A stretch of 64,000 nucleotides of DNA from Pseudidiomarina sp. CB1 (GTDB lineage Bacteria; Pseudomonadota; Gammaproteobacteria; Enterobacterales; Alteromonadaceae), in the NCBI RefSeq assembly GCF_024752025.1, contig NZ_JANTPU010000001.1, positions 1,860,001 through 1,924,000 of the forward strand, read 5' to 3'. The stretch's first letter is position 1; each line of letters opens with the position of its first letter. A program made the translations under genes and the position numbers. Shown here piece by piece: positions 1 through 7,879 of the stretch. The notes below the pieces were generated by a model. It had not been told where the DNA came from, searched no databases, and was given only the letters and a program-made list of their open reading frames with translations.

Positions 1-56
1 ATTTCGCTAGTGAGCAATAAAGCGAGTAAGAAGAAAGCCTTTTTTACAGACAACAT
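1..56 (-). CDS. flgI: FlgI, flagellar P-ring protein (5' end only)
   Basis: Only the first 18 codons are inside the window; the gene runs off the left edge. The ATG at 56-54 opens a typical Sec signal peptide: two lysines, then a hydrophobic run FFLLALLL. It begins 21 bases after the flgH stop on the same strand, exactly where flgI follows flgH in gammaproteobacterial flg operons. FlgI forms the periplasmic P-ring around the flagellar rod. An upstream ATG at 64 is out of frame and stops after six codons. The identity rests mainly on position and the signal peptide. Confidence 0.7.
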   Translation of the reverse strand, partial: MLSVKKAFFLLALLLTSE

Positions 57-77
57 AACGACATGACCTCGTTTGCT

Positions 78-746
78 TTACAGTGGCGACACGTAATTGA
101 AAAAGCGCTGTAACCAGCCCATGCGCTGTGCACCGGTAATGTAACCATCACCGATATACTCTAAGCGTGCTTCGGCGACGTGGGTCGATAACACAGTATT
201 TTGGCCACTCACCATGCGCGGATTGACGATTCCTGAAAAGCGGATGAACTCTGTGCCTTGGTTAATCGCAATTTGTTTTTCACCACGCACCTGCAAGTTT
301 CCGTTAGGTAATACTTGCGTGACTTGCACGGTAATAACGCCCGAAAATTGGTTGGATGCACTCGAGCCGCCGGAGCCATTGAAGTCATTAGCGCTGCCAA
401 CTTCAAAGCCATAATCAGCCAGCTCTTGGAGCACATCCGGTAGTCCTTCAAGATCAACTCCCATATTGCTTGAGCGGCTGGCATTTGACGACGACGATTT
501 CGTCGCATTGACCTGCTCTTCAAGGACAATGGTAATCACATCACCGACCAGACGCGGACGTTGATCTTCAAACAAGGGAACGTAACCAATCTGGGCCTGG
601 TAGATAGAACCATTCGCTTCTGCTGGCTGCGGTGCAGGGATCGCGACAGGTTCGTAAGGCTCAACGACCACGGGCTCGGGCACTGAAGAACAACCGACCA
701 ACCCAAGCAACGCAATAATGTAAAGATTTACGAACCGCATGTGCAC
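78..746 (-). CDS. flgH: FlgH, flagellar L-ring lipoprotein
   Basis: Outer-membrane L-ring subunit of the flagellar basal body, acting as a bushing for the rod. The 222-residue length is normal. The N-terminus is a lipoprotein signal with lipobox LVGC, Cys at about residue 19, followed by a Pro/Glu/Val-rich linker. Family motifs are visible, such as LVGDVITIVLEE near residue 65 and the segment around NGNLQVRGEKQIAINQG. The C-terminal part with RMVSGQNTV is typical of FlgH. It lies between flgG and flgI in one tightly packed minus-strand operon. Confidence 0.95.
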   Translation of the reverse strand: MHMRFVNLYIIALLGLVGCSSVPEPVVVEPYEPVAIPAPQPAEANGSIYQAQIGYVPLFEDQRPRLVGDVITIVLEEQVNATKSSSSNASRSSNMGVDLEGLPDVLQELADYGFEVGSANDFNGSGGSSASNQFSGVITVQVTQVLPNGNLQVRGEKQIAINQGTEFIRFSGIVNPRMVSGQNTVLSTHVAEARLEYIGDGYITGAQRMGWLQRFFNYVSPL

Positions 747-759
747 AACTCCTCAGCGT

Positions 760-1542
760 TTAAAGCTGACCTAAACGCGCCAGCATTTCATCGCTGGTTG
801 AAATCGCACGGCTGTTAATTTCGTATGCGCGTTGGGTCTGGATCATGTTGACCATTTCTTCCACAACGTTCACATTCGATGCCTCGACATACCCCTGATA
901 CAAGGTGCCTGCGCCGTTAAAGCCTGGTAACGCCTCAACCGGCGCTCCTGACGACTGTGTTTCGACGTAAAGGTTGCCGCCCCGAGCTTCCAACCCAGCA
1001 TCATTCATAAACGTGCTCAACGTCACTTGCCCAACTTGGTTACCCAGTGGGCTACCGGGTTGGGTCACCGTTACAATACCGTCTTGCCCGATGGTGACGC
1101 TCAGCGCATTGGCAGGCAGAAAAATCGCTGGCTCTAAAGGCAATCCGTTAGCGGTCACCATTTGTCCATCTTCATTAATCTGAAAGCTTCCGTCGCGTGT
1201 GTATGCGCGCGAGCCATCAGGCATCAATACTTGGAAGTAACCTTTACCGTTAATCGCGAGATCCCGAGAGTTACCGGTGTTATTCAGCGCACCCTGCGTA
1301 TGCAAACGCTCGGTTGCGACCGTGCGCACCCCAGAGCCTACTTGTAGGCCTGAAGGTAATGAATCTTGCGCGTTATTCAGCGCGCCTGGTTGGCGCATGT
1401 TTTGATACAGCAAGTCTTCAAAAACTGCGCGCGAACGCTTAAAACCTGACGTGTTGACGTTTGATAAGTTGTTGGTAATCACATCAAGCTGTTGTTGCTG
1501 GGCAGTTAACCCGGTTTTCGCGATCCATAATGACTTAATCAT
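760..1542 (-). CDS. flgG: FlgG, distal rod protein
   Basis: Distal rod subunit of the flagellum, exported by the flagellar type III apparatus. The 260-residue length matches the family. The N-terminal heptad region carries the rod/hook signature ([20 protein letters not shown] at about 19-38), and the C-terminus ends in the conserved [19 protein letters not shown] coiled-coil segment. No signal peptide is present, as expected for a type III substrate. The gene is 13 bases from flgH and 12 from flgF within the flgBCDEFGHI operon. Confidence 0.97.
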   Translation of the reverse strand: MIKSLWIAKTGLTAQQQQLDVITNNLSNVNTSGFKRSRAVFEDLLYQNMRQPGALNNAQDSLPSGLQVGSGVRTVATERLHTQGALNNTGNSRDLAINGKGYFQVLMPDGSRAYTRDGSFQINEDGQMVTANGLPLEPAIFLPANALSVTIGQDGIVTVTQPGSPLGNQVGQVTLSTFMNDAGLEARGGNLYVETQSSGAPVEALPGFNGAGTLYQGYVEASNVNVVEEMVNMIQTQRAYEINSRAISTSDEMLARLGQL

Positions 1543-1554
1543 GGGTAACCCCCT

Positions 1555-2298
1555 TTAACCTTTCACCGATAGCAAGCTGTTGGCCTGCTGAGCAGATTCA
1601 TCTGCGGTTTTGATAACATTCATATTAAGTTCGTAACGTCGCTGGGTATCAATCATCGCCACCATGGCTTCAACCGCATTGACGTTGCTACTTTCCAAGG
1701 CGCCCGAGCGTAAACTACCGTTTTCATCGCGCGCCAATGGACCGCCCGTCAACGACTGAAACCAGCCGTCTTCGCGCCGTTCAAGTTGATTGGGTTGATC
1801 GACCCGTACTAATTTCATGCGATCAAAAGGAACCAGTTCATTCGGATCACCACCAAGCCCAATACCGCTTATGGTGCCGTCATCGCCAATGGATAACTGT
1901 GTTCCCATCGGTATCATGATCGGCCCACCATCGCCCAGCACCGGCATGCCGTTAACGCTTAACTGGCCATTGGCATCAACTTGCAAGTCACCACGCTTGG
2001 TGTAAGCCTCGCCAGCTGGTGTTTGTACCGCCAGCCAGTTGTTTTCCGCCAAAGCAACATCAAGCTCACGCTCGGTCGTTTGCAGTGCGCCTTGCTGGCT
2101 GTTGAATAGCCCCGTTGCGGCAACCGATGCCACGCGCGTATCATGCACACCGACGCCGTTTATTGGGACAGCTCGCGCTGCAGCAAGCTGCGCACGAAAG
2201 CCTGTCGTCGAAACGTTGCTTAAATTGTGCGTGACCACCGTCTGCTCATCGAGCGTTTGGCGCGCACCATTCATTGCGGTATAGATCATTGCGTCCAT
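1555..2298 (-). CDS. flgF: FlgF, proximal rod protein
   Basis: Proximal rod subunit, a paralogue of FlgG in the rod/hook family, 247 residues. The N-terminal rod motif is visible (TVVTHNLSNVSTTGFRAQL, about residues 20-38), as is the C-terminal AMVAMIDTQRRYELNMNVI segment. It starts 18 bases after flgE and ends 12 bases before flgG, consistent with cotranscription and ordered assembly of the rod. Confidence 0.95.
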   Translation of the reverse strand: MDAMIYTAMNGARQTLDEQTVVTHNLSNVSTTGFRAQLAAARAVPINGVGVHDTRVASVAATGLFNSQQGALQTTERELDVALAENNWLAVQTPAGEAYTKRGDLQVDANGQLSVNGMPVLGDGGPIMIPMGTQLSIGDDGTISGIGLGGDPNELVPFDRMKLVRVDQPNQLERREDGWFQSLTGGPLARDENGSLRSGALESSNVNAVEAMVAMIDTQRRYELNMNVIKTADESAQQANSLLSVKG

Positions 2299-2316
2299 CG
2301 GTTTACCCCTTCAGTC

Positions 2317-3495
2317 TTACTTCAACTGCATGGTTGTCTGTAAGGCTTCATCCTGTGCTTTGATGCTTTGCGCGTTCGCTTGATAGTTACGCTGCGCAAT
2401 GATCATGGCGACCAGCTCTTGCGTTAAGTCGACGTTTGACGCCTCTACTGCACCAGACATCAACGAACCAAACTGACCTTCACCAGGAACTGAAAGAATC
2501 GGGATACCCGAGCTTTTTGTTTCAATCCAAGCATTACCACCAACTGACTTTAAGCCTTCAAGACTTTGGAAGTTTGCTAAAGCTACGGTACCTAACGTCA
2601 CCTGTTGTTCGTTTGAATAAGTGCCGATAATGCCGCCATTTTCATCGACTGCAACTTGCATCAACGTACCTGACACATAACCATCTTGAGCGATTTCTGT
2701 TTGTTCGAACTGATTCGCAAATTGGGTAGTGCCATCAAGTTCAAACTCGACTGACATATTTGCCGCACCAGCGCCAGGCGCAAACGTAAAGGCATCCATG
2801 TTTGTTTGGTTAACCAGCAAGCCATTAGTGTCGAAGTCAATTTGTCCCACTTCAGGAGCCAGCTCACCGCCACGTGAAATACGCACTTCCCACTGGTTAT
2901 CACCGATTTTGGTAAAGTACATCATGCTTGGGTGCGCATTACCCAGCGAGTCGTACATGGTGATTGAGTTTGCATACGAGTAGGTGTCTGAATCGTTCAT
3001 ATCAAACGTGCCGGCAGGCAAAACAGGGCTTCCTGCATCGAGGTTGAAGACACCCGATACGTTCGCTGTTGGGTTCGCCTCAAGTCCAGCAGAAGGAATT
3101 TGCAGAACTTCAGGTTGACCACCGAAGCCCTCGCCGCGTGGATAACCGGTTAATCGTGCGCCGTCTGCGTTGACAATGTAGCCGTTTTTATCAATGGTGA
3201 ACTGACCATTACGAGAGAACTGGATTTGGTCTTGCTGATCCAAGCGGAAAAAGCCTTTACCGGCAATCGCTATGTCCATGTTACGTGACGTCGCTTCGAT
3301 GTTGCCATCACTGAAGTCTTGGAAAATACCAGCTACTCGAGTACCCAAACCCACCTGCGCACTGGCGTATACGTCAGCAAATTGTGCGCGGGCTGATTTG
3401 AAACCAACCACTTGTGAGTTCGCAATGTTATTACTAACGACATCAAGATTTGTTGCCGCTGCGCGTAAACCTGAAAGTGCTTGTGAAAAACCCAT
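2317..3495 (-). CDS. flgE: FlgE, flagellar hook protein
   Basis: Hook subunit that polymerises into the universal joint between rod and filament. At 392 residues it is close to the enteric length of about 400. The N-terminus has the family motif (LDVVSNNIANSQVVGFKSAR, about 18-37) and the C-terminus ends with QELVAMIIAQRNYQANAQSI followed by ALQTTMQLK. Between them is a Gly/Asp/Asn-rich exposed domain. It follows flgD by 11 bases. The FlgD cap encoded just upstream is needed for its polymerisation. Confidence 0.97.
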   Translation of the reverse strand: MGFSQALSGLRAAATNLDVVSNNIANSQVVGFKSARAQFADVYASAQVGLGTRVAGIFQDFSDGNIEATSRNMDIAIAGKGFFRLDQQDQIQFSRNGQFTIDKNGYIVNADGARLTGYPRGEGFGGQPEVLQIPSAGLEANPTANVSGVFNLDAGSPVLPAGTFDMNDSDTYSYANSITMYDSLGNAHPSMMYFTKIGDNQWEVRISRGGELAPEVGQIDFDTNGLLVNQTNMDAFTFAPGAGAANMSVEFELDGTTQFANQFEQTEIAQDGYVSGTLMQVAVDENGGIIGTYSNEQQVTLGTVALANFQSLEGLKSVGGNAWIETKSSGIPILSVPGEGQFGSLMSGAVEASNVDLTQELVAMIIAQRNYQANAQSIKAQDEALQTTMQLK

Positions 3496-3506
3496 AATCG
3501 AGCTCC

Positions 3507-4184
3507 TTAAATGATTTGCCGTACGTCTTGTAAACGCACCGGTTCAAAAATTCCGCCTAAGTCCAAACGAACGCCATCTTCAGCGCTGTTACTTACCGCA
3601 ATAACCTGAGCGTAATTAAATGTTTCTGAAGTGACAGCTTGCTCACCATTGTTTGCTTCAATCGCAAAACGGTATGCACCTGCGGGTGCAGTATTGCCGT
3701 CGTTCATTTGACCGTCCCAGGTAAACGTTTGCGTACCTGAGCCAACACTGCCAAGATCCATCTGTCGAACTAACATTCCGCTTTCATTGAAAATATTGAC
3801 CTTTACGCTTTCAGCTGCACTGTTGAGCTCGAAGCCGAACGGCGTAATGTCATTGGCTTCCGCGCCAACCATGATGCGCTGCCCTGGGACCAACACTGCC
3901 CGACCAATCATGGCCGAGGCTTGCATCGCTTGACCGGCTTCAATTTGGCCATTGATGTTTTGCATTGTCGTGTTCAATGACTCGATTCCGCTAACCGTGT
4001 TGATTTGCGCTAACTGCGAAGTCATTTCGTTATTTTCCATTGGGTTCAATGGATCTTGATTGCGCAATTGCGTGACCAACAAGGTCATAAAGTTGTTCCG
4101 CATGCTCTCGCTATCGGATGCAATTTGCTCAGATTTCGGTGCTTGGTTGATTTGATTCAGCACATTACTGTCGATGGTATTCAT
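3507..4184 (-). CDS. flgD: FlgD, hook-capping protein
   Basis: Scaffold that caps the growing hook and is later discarded. It has 225 residues. The conserved N-terminal export and capping motif is visible (FMTLLVTQLRNQDPLNPMEN near 32-51), followed by a Ser/Gln-rich segment and a C-terminal beta domain containing the FlgD-Ig-like segment TFTWDGQMNDGNTAPAG. The ATG at 4184 is preceded on the minus strand by a strong AGGAGG ribosome site. The gene lies between flgC and flgE. Confidence 0.95.
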   Translation of the reverse strand: MNTIDSNVLNQINQAPKSEQIASDSESMRNNFMTLLVTQLRNQDPLNPMENNEMTSQLAQINTVSGIESLNTTMQNINGQIEAGQAMQASAMIGRAVLVPGQRIMVGAEANDITPFGFELNSAAESVKVNIFNESGMLVRQMDLGSVGSGTQTFTWDGQMNDGNTAPAGAYRFAIEANNGEQAVTSETFNYAQVIAVSNSAEDGVRLDLGGIFEPVRLQDVRQII

Positions 4185-4192
4185 CGCGCCTC

Positions 4193-4588
4193 CTAGCCTT
4201 TACCGATGGTGAGTGTACGCATCAGCAAATCTTTATTGGTGTTCATTACCTCAACGTTTGCTTGATAAGAACGGCTGGCAGAAATCATATTCACCATTTC
4301 AGCAACCGGATCGACATTTGGCATCGCCACGTAACCTTCGTCATTCGCAAGCGGATGCCCAGGCTTGTACTCCATACGAGGAGGGGCTTCGGAAGCTACG
4401 ACCTCTTTTACCGCTACTCCGCCACTGGCTAACTGTTGCTCAAAAATCACTTGCTTCGCTTTGTACGGTTCACCATTTGGCCCAGCGACACTATTCGCAT
4501 TCGCTAAATTGCTCGCGGCCACATTCATCCGCTTGGATTGCGCAGACAGTGCTGAGCCAGAAATATCTAAAATAGAGAAATCAGCCAT
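4193..4588 (-). CDS. flgC: FlgC, proximal rod protein
   Basis: Small proximal rod subunit of 131 residues, near the usual 134-138. The N-terminus has the rod motif ([18 protein letters not shown], about 19-36). The middle contains the FlgC-typical [21 protein letters not shown], and the C-terminus ends [20 protein letters not shown]. It is 10 bases from flgB and 8 from flgD in the operon. Confidence 0.96.
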   Translation of the reverse strand: MADFSILDISGSALSAQSKRMNVAASNLANANSVAGPNGEPYKAKQVIFEQQLASGGVAVKEVVASEAPPRMEYKPGHPLANDEGYVAMPNVDPVAEMVNMISASRSYQANVEVMNTNKDLLMRTLTIGKG

Positions 4589-4598
4589 TTGCTAGCTC

Positions 4599-5006
4599 CT
4601 ATTGCTCAGGTTGCATGGCCTTGCGCAGGCCGCTGATTTTGTCATCCATAAACTGAATGTCCGCTTGATAACGCAGTGAATTTTCAAGAAACGCCGCGCG
4701 CTCCCTGTCCATATCAACAGTGTTACCATCAAGGCGATTCTGCGCTGGATTACGATACATAAGATCGACATTGGGGGTGTTCGAGACGCCTACTGACATA
4801 TGCCCCGCATGGGTTTTAGCCACCCCAACAGGCGCGCTTTGTTGTGCTGTTGCGCGTTGCAATTCAGCTTTAAAATCAAAGTCGCGGGCTTTATAGTTAG
4901 GCGTGTCCGCATTCGCGATATTATCGGCCAATACACGTTGCCGCTGTTCACGTAACGCCAAAGCTTGTTGTTGAAATTGTAGTGCGTTCGATAACTTGTC
5001 AATCAT
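4599..5006 (-). CDS. flgB: FlgB, proximal rod protein (start corrected)
   Basis: First gene of the minus-strand rod/hook operon. FlgB is the rod subunit next to the MS ring and export gate. I place the start at the ATG at 5006 because a strong GGAGGG ribosome site lies about 9 bases upstream of it. This gives MIDKLSNALQ and 135 residues, the usual FlgB length; the open frame itself extends to 5063 but the extra 19 residues look non-native. The N-terminal rod motif (QRVLADNIANADTPNYKARD) is intact. The promoter must lie between here and flgA; I could not identify a convincing one. Confidence 0.95.
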   Translation of the reverse strand: MIDKLSNALQFQQQALALREQRQRVLADNIANADTPNYKARDFDFKAELQRATAQQSAPVGVAKTHAGHMSVGVSNTPNVDLMYRNPAQNRLDGNTVDMDRERAAFLENSLRYQADIQFMDDKISGLRKAMQPEQ

Positions 5007-5090
5007 GACTAAACCCTCCATCACACGATGCAGAGTACAGCGGTCAATTGGAAGACAAAGCAAAGAAAAGGGGATTTTTTAAGTCCTATT

Positions 5091-5124
5091 TCGAACGTTT
5101 TAAAAAGGCACACCTGCTTATACT
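5091..5124 (+). promoter_or_regulatory. Possible flgA promoter (-10 TATACT)
   Basis: A good -10 hexamer TATACT at 5119-5124 lies 32 bases upstream of the flgA start. No convincing -35 sits at 16-18 bp; the nearest candidates around 5091-5101 are poor. I looked for a sigma-54 GG-N10-GC element in the flgA/flgB gap, since polar-flagellar operons often use one. The only similar string (GGCACACCTGC at 5107) has the wrong spacing. Confidence 0.22.
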
Positions 5125-5156
5125 TTGTGCAGTTCTTATGATAAATAGGTTTTGAT

Positions 5157-5858
5157 ATGCGTTTTCGCAGGCTGGCCTCGCTGTGGGTCTTGCTGATAAT
5201 AAGTGCGCCAGCAATGGCTGACGAGCCTTCTTGGCAAAAAAGCGTAACGAGCTTTTTGCAGCGCCATGCTGACCCTGCTTACCAAAACATTGAAGTTAGC
5301 ATCCGCAACGCGGATACCGCTGCGCTTTATTTCAATGCCTGCAGCCAACCGTTACTCAGTTTTACGCATCGCCCAGATAAGGTATTGGGTCGTGTCGTTC
5401 TCAAGGCGAGCTGTGAAGCTTCAGCACAACGACCGCTTTTTCTCCAAGTCGACGTTTCAGCGAGTGCGAGCTACTGGGTGACAGCACGTGCCATTGCGGC
5501 GGAGCAAAATTTAACGGCGGCGGACGTCAAATTGGTAACGGGTGATCTGCGTAAGCTACCGCAAGATGTGTTGCTTGCCGAACACGTATCATTACAGAGC
5601 CTTACCTCGAACTGGTCACTACGCCGCTCGATCAACGCAGGTGCAGCACTTACCGAGTCGCTCCTCAACCGAACAAACGTGATAAACTATGGCGACATGA
5701 TTACAGTGCACTATGCTGGACATGGGTTCCACGTGGAACAGCAAGCAAAAGCTTTAAACCAAGGTGCTATCGGCGATATCATTCGGGTGCAGTTGCAAAA
5801 TCGTAAAACGCTGAACGTTAAAGTCGTCGGTGAGAACAAGGCTGAAGTTGCAAAATAA
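5157..5858 (+). CDS. flgA: FlgA, flagellar P-ring assembly chaperone
   Basis: Periplasmic chaperone needed for P-ring (FlgI) assembly. It has 233 residues with an N-terminal signal peptide (hydrophobic run LASLWVLLIISA, cleavage near AMA-DEP). The C-terminal SAF-type domain shows FlgA features: VTARAIAAEQNLTAADV near residue 110 and the GDMITVHYAGHGFHV...KALNQGAIGDIIRV region near 180-215. It is divergent from flgB, and flgM follows after 81 bases. A parS-like 16-mer is embedded in its 3' third at 5725-5740, overlapping the codons for GFHVEQ. Confidence 0.93.
   Translation: MRFRRLASLWVLLIISAPAMADEPSWQKSVTSFLQRHADPAYQNIEVSIRNADTAALYFNACSQPLLSFTHRPDKVLGRVVLKASCEASAQRPLFLQVDVSASASYWVTARAIAAEQNLTAADVKLVTGDLRKLPQDVLLAEHVSLQSLTSNWSLRRSINAGAALTESLLNRTNVINYGDMITVHYAGHGFHVEQQAKALNQGAIGDIIRVQLQNRKTLNVKVVGENKAEVAK
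5725..5740. other. parS: parS-like centromere site inside flgA
   Basis: The 16-mer GGTTCCACGTGGAACA contains a perfect 14-bp palindrome, GTTCCACGTGGAAC. It matches the chromosomal parS consensus (TGTTYCACGTGRAACA; the Pseudomonas-type version has CC/GG) at all but the first base. ParB encoded at 22977-23882 would be the cognate binder, and oriC is about 13.5 kb away; parS sites normally cluster near the origin. I scanned the other CACGTG cores in the window by eye and none extends into a second parS. Binding is inferred, not shown. Confidence 0.8.
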
Positions 5859-5875
5859 TTTTTCGCTTCTACCCT

Positions 5876-5902
5876 AAAGAAATGTGCTGAGCCGCCGATA
5901 GT
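5876..5902 (+). promoter_or_regulatory. Sigma-28 (FliA) promoter for flgMN
   Basis: TAAAGAAA (5876-5883), an 11-base spacer, then GCCGATAG (5895-5902). The FliA consensus is TAAAGTTT-N11-GCCGATAA, so spacing is exact and 13 of 16 bases match. Transcription would begin about 10 bases downstream, roughly 30 bases before the flgM GTG. A class 3 promoter here would raise the anti-sigma factor FlgM and chaperone FlgN after hook completion, as in enteric bacteria. Confidence 0.85.
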
Positions 5903-5939
5903 TAAGGGTAGACAGCGATTCCAAAAGAGGTGATTTCTC

Positions 5940-6221
5940 GTGAAAATCAATGGATTTCAACCACCTAACAATTTAAATCAAGTTGACTCGCAACGTTCAT
6001 CTGAACAAGCGAAGAAAGCAACTGACTCCTCAGCGGTACAACAACAAGCTGCTGAAGTCGTCACGCACTTTAGCGGCACGGCACAAGATAGCAGCATGGA
6101 CATTGATCAAGCTCGTGTGGATGAGCTCCGTCAAGCTATCCGTGACGGTCAACTGACGATGCGGACAGACCAAATCGCCGATGCGCTACTGCAGGAACTC
6201 ACCGAGAGTGGCCAGTCCTAA
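5940..6221 (+). CDS. flgM: FlgM, anti-sigma-28 factor
   Basis: Binds and holds FliA inactive until the hook-basal body is finished, then is secreted. It has 93 residues, polar and low in complexity at the N-terminus (Gln/Ser-rich, intrinsically disordered in this family). The C-terminal FliA-binding segment is visible (DQARVDELRQAIRDGQLTMR, about 58-77, then QIADALLQEL). The start is GTG at 5940, giving MKINGF as in other FlgM proteins, with an AGAGG ribosome site just upstream. The stop shares one base with the flgN ATG. Confidence 0.92.
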   Translation: MKINGFQPPNNLNQVDSQRSSEQAKKATDSSAVQQQAAEVVTHFSGTAQDSSMDIDQARVDELRQAIRDGQLTMRTDQIADALLQELTESGQS

Positions 6222-6676
6222 TGTCGCTAAGCTCTGTCGTACAGCAGCAACACAAGTTACTTGAAAAGCTCAAGCAGCTTCTCGAACACGAGCAACAGCT
6301 GCTGAGTCAAGGTTCGATCGACGGTGAAGCGCTTACCCAAGTTGCGGCAGATAAAACACCATTGTATGAACAACTCGAGGGGTTGGAACACCAACGCGAC
6401 GAGCTTGCTCAACAAGCTGGGTTTAGTAATTCACCACGTGATATGCACGCTTTTGCAGTGCAAGAAAATGCCGTCAATGACTGGAATGCAATGCGCTTAG
6501 TTGCCCAGCGTGTTGCACAACTCAACCGTCTCAATGGCGAGCTTATCGATCACCGCCTGCGCCATAATCAACAAATGCTCAATTTGTTGCGCGAAAGTTC
6601 AGCCGAACACGCCCCCACGTATTCCTCATCAGGTAGTCAATCCGCAAAAGTCCAACGCCTTAGTTCAAAAGCCTAA
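6221..6676 (+). CDS. flgN: FlgN, chaperone for hook-associated proteins
   Basis: Export chaperone for FlgK and FlgL. The 151-residue protein is almost entirely helical with many Gln, Leu and Glu residues. The N-terminal half is a long amphipathic helix (LEKLKQLLEHEQQLL, about 13-27), and the central part carries NRLNGELIDHRLRHNQQMLNLL, typical of the FlgN family. It overlaps flgM by one base (TAATG), so translation is probably coupled. Confidence 0.88.
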   Translation: MSLSSVVQQQHKLLEKLKQLLEHEQQLLSQGSIDGEALTQVAADKTPLYEQLEGLEHQRDELAQQAGFSNSPRDMHAFAVQENAVNDWNAMRLVAQRVAQLNRLNGELIDHRLRHNQQMLNLLRESSAEHAPTYSSSGSQSAKVQRLSSKA

Positions 6677-6736
6677 TTTTCAGGTACACTAGACTCCTAG
6701 TTCGTTCCGACATCACCCCACAACGAGAGCAACAAC

Positions 6737-7879
6737 ATGGGTCTAGTTGTTAAACTAGTGCTTGGTATAGTTTTTGGTATTGTGATTGGCTTGTTCATGC
6801 CGGAGTGGTTCACCCAACTGCTGTTAACCTTCAAGAGCTTGTTTGGTGAGCTGCTATTCTTCACTATTCCATTACTCATTTTATTCTTCATCACCAGCGG
6901 TATCGCTGGGTTACCGCAAAACTCTGGAAAACTTCTTGGCCGTACACTTATTATCGCTTACTTATCCACAATTCTTGCGGGCATTGCGGCCTATTGGTTA
7001 GCACGGTTCATCGTTCCGATGCTCACGGCGGCAGGTACCCGAACAGAGGCGAGCGCTCAAGCCCTAGAGCCTTTTATCACCGTTGACTTGCCTCCGGTGT
7101 TCGGCATCATGACGGCATTAGCTCTGGCATTTATTTTTGGATTAGGCATCGCGGCAACGCGAGCGGAGCTCCTCAAACAGTTCTCTGACCAAGGCCGAGA
7201 CATCATCGAGCGGCTCTTAGCTAAAGTGATTATTCCACTGTTGCCATTCTACATCGCCGGTGTGTTTGCCGGCATGGCACATGCTGGAACTGTCTTTCAA
7301 ACCTTGCAGACCTTTGGCATTGTGCTCCTGATGGCCGTCGCCTTGCACTGGGTTTACCTTACGACAATGTACATACTGGCAGGCCTGCGTCATGGACGCA
7401 GTCCATTACACCTGTTAAAGAACATGTTGCCAGCCTATTTCACCGCGCTGGGAACCATGTCGAGCGCAGCTACAATTCCAGTAAGTTTACGCTGCGCAAA
7501 AGCCAACAAAGTGAATGATGACGTTGCTAATTTCGTCGTACCTTTGTGCGCAACGACCCACTTAGCCGGCTCAACGATTACCATTGTTAGCTGCACTTTA
7601 GCCGTCATGTTCTTACATGATGCCCTCGCTATACCTTCGTTTTTTACGATATTGCCGTTCATCTTTATGCTTGGCGTAGTAATGTTAGCAGCGCCTGGTG
7701 TACCTGGCGGTGCGGTGATGTCGGCGGTCGGTTTGCTTGGATCTATGCTAGGCTTTGGAGAAACAGCGATTGCCTTGATGATTGCACTCTATATGGCGCA
7801 AGACAGCTTTGGCACCGCCTGTAACGTCACCGGAGATGGAGCGATTGCGCTACTCGTAGATGAGCCAACTCAAAACTAA
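6737..7879 (+). CDS. Dicarboxylate/amino acid:cation symporter (SDF family)
   Basis: Inner-membrane secondary transporter of the DAACS/SDF family (GltP, DctA and SstT relatives). It has 380 residues with about eight hydrophobic segments. Family landmarks are the serine-rich hairpin tip (MSSAATIPVSLRCA near 248), a reduced THLAGSTI in place of the classical NMDGT motif, then APGVPGGAVMSAVG, and NVTGDGAIALLVDE at the very C-terminus. The substrate cannot be fixed, and the altered TM7 motif argues against a standard C4-dicarboxylate carrier. It overlaps the next gene by 20 bases. Confidence 0.85.
   Translation: MGLVVKLVLGIVFGIVIGLFMPEWFTQLLLTFKSLFGELLFFTIPLLILFFITSGIAGLPQNSGKLLGRTLIIAYLSTILAGIAAYWLARFIVPMLTAAGTRTEASAQALEPFITVDLPPVFGIMTALALAFIFGLGIAATRAELLKQFSDQGRDIIERLLAKVIIPLLPFYIAGVFAGMAHAGTVFQTLQTFGIVLLMAVALHWVYLTTMYILAGLRHGRSPLHLLKNMLPAYFTALGTMSSAATIPVSLRCAKANKVNDDVANFVVPLCATTHLAGSTITIVSCTLAVMFLHDALAIPSFFTILPFIFMLGVVMLAAPGVPGGAVMSAVGLLGSMLGFGETAIALMIALYMAQDSFGTACNVTGDGAIALLVDEPTQN

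Noticed and set aside
5101-5124. Sigma-54-like string GGCACACCTGC between flgB and flgA
   Set aside because: Only 7 bases separate GG and GC instead of 10, so it cannot be a standard sigma-54 promoter.
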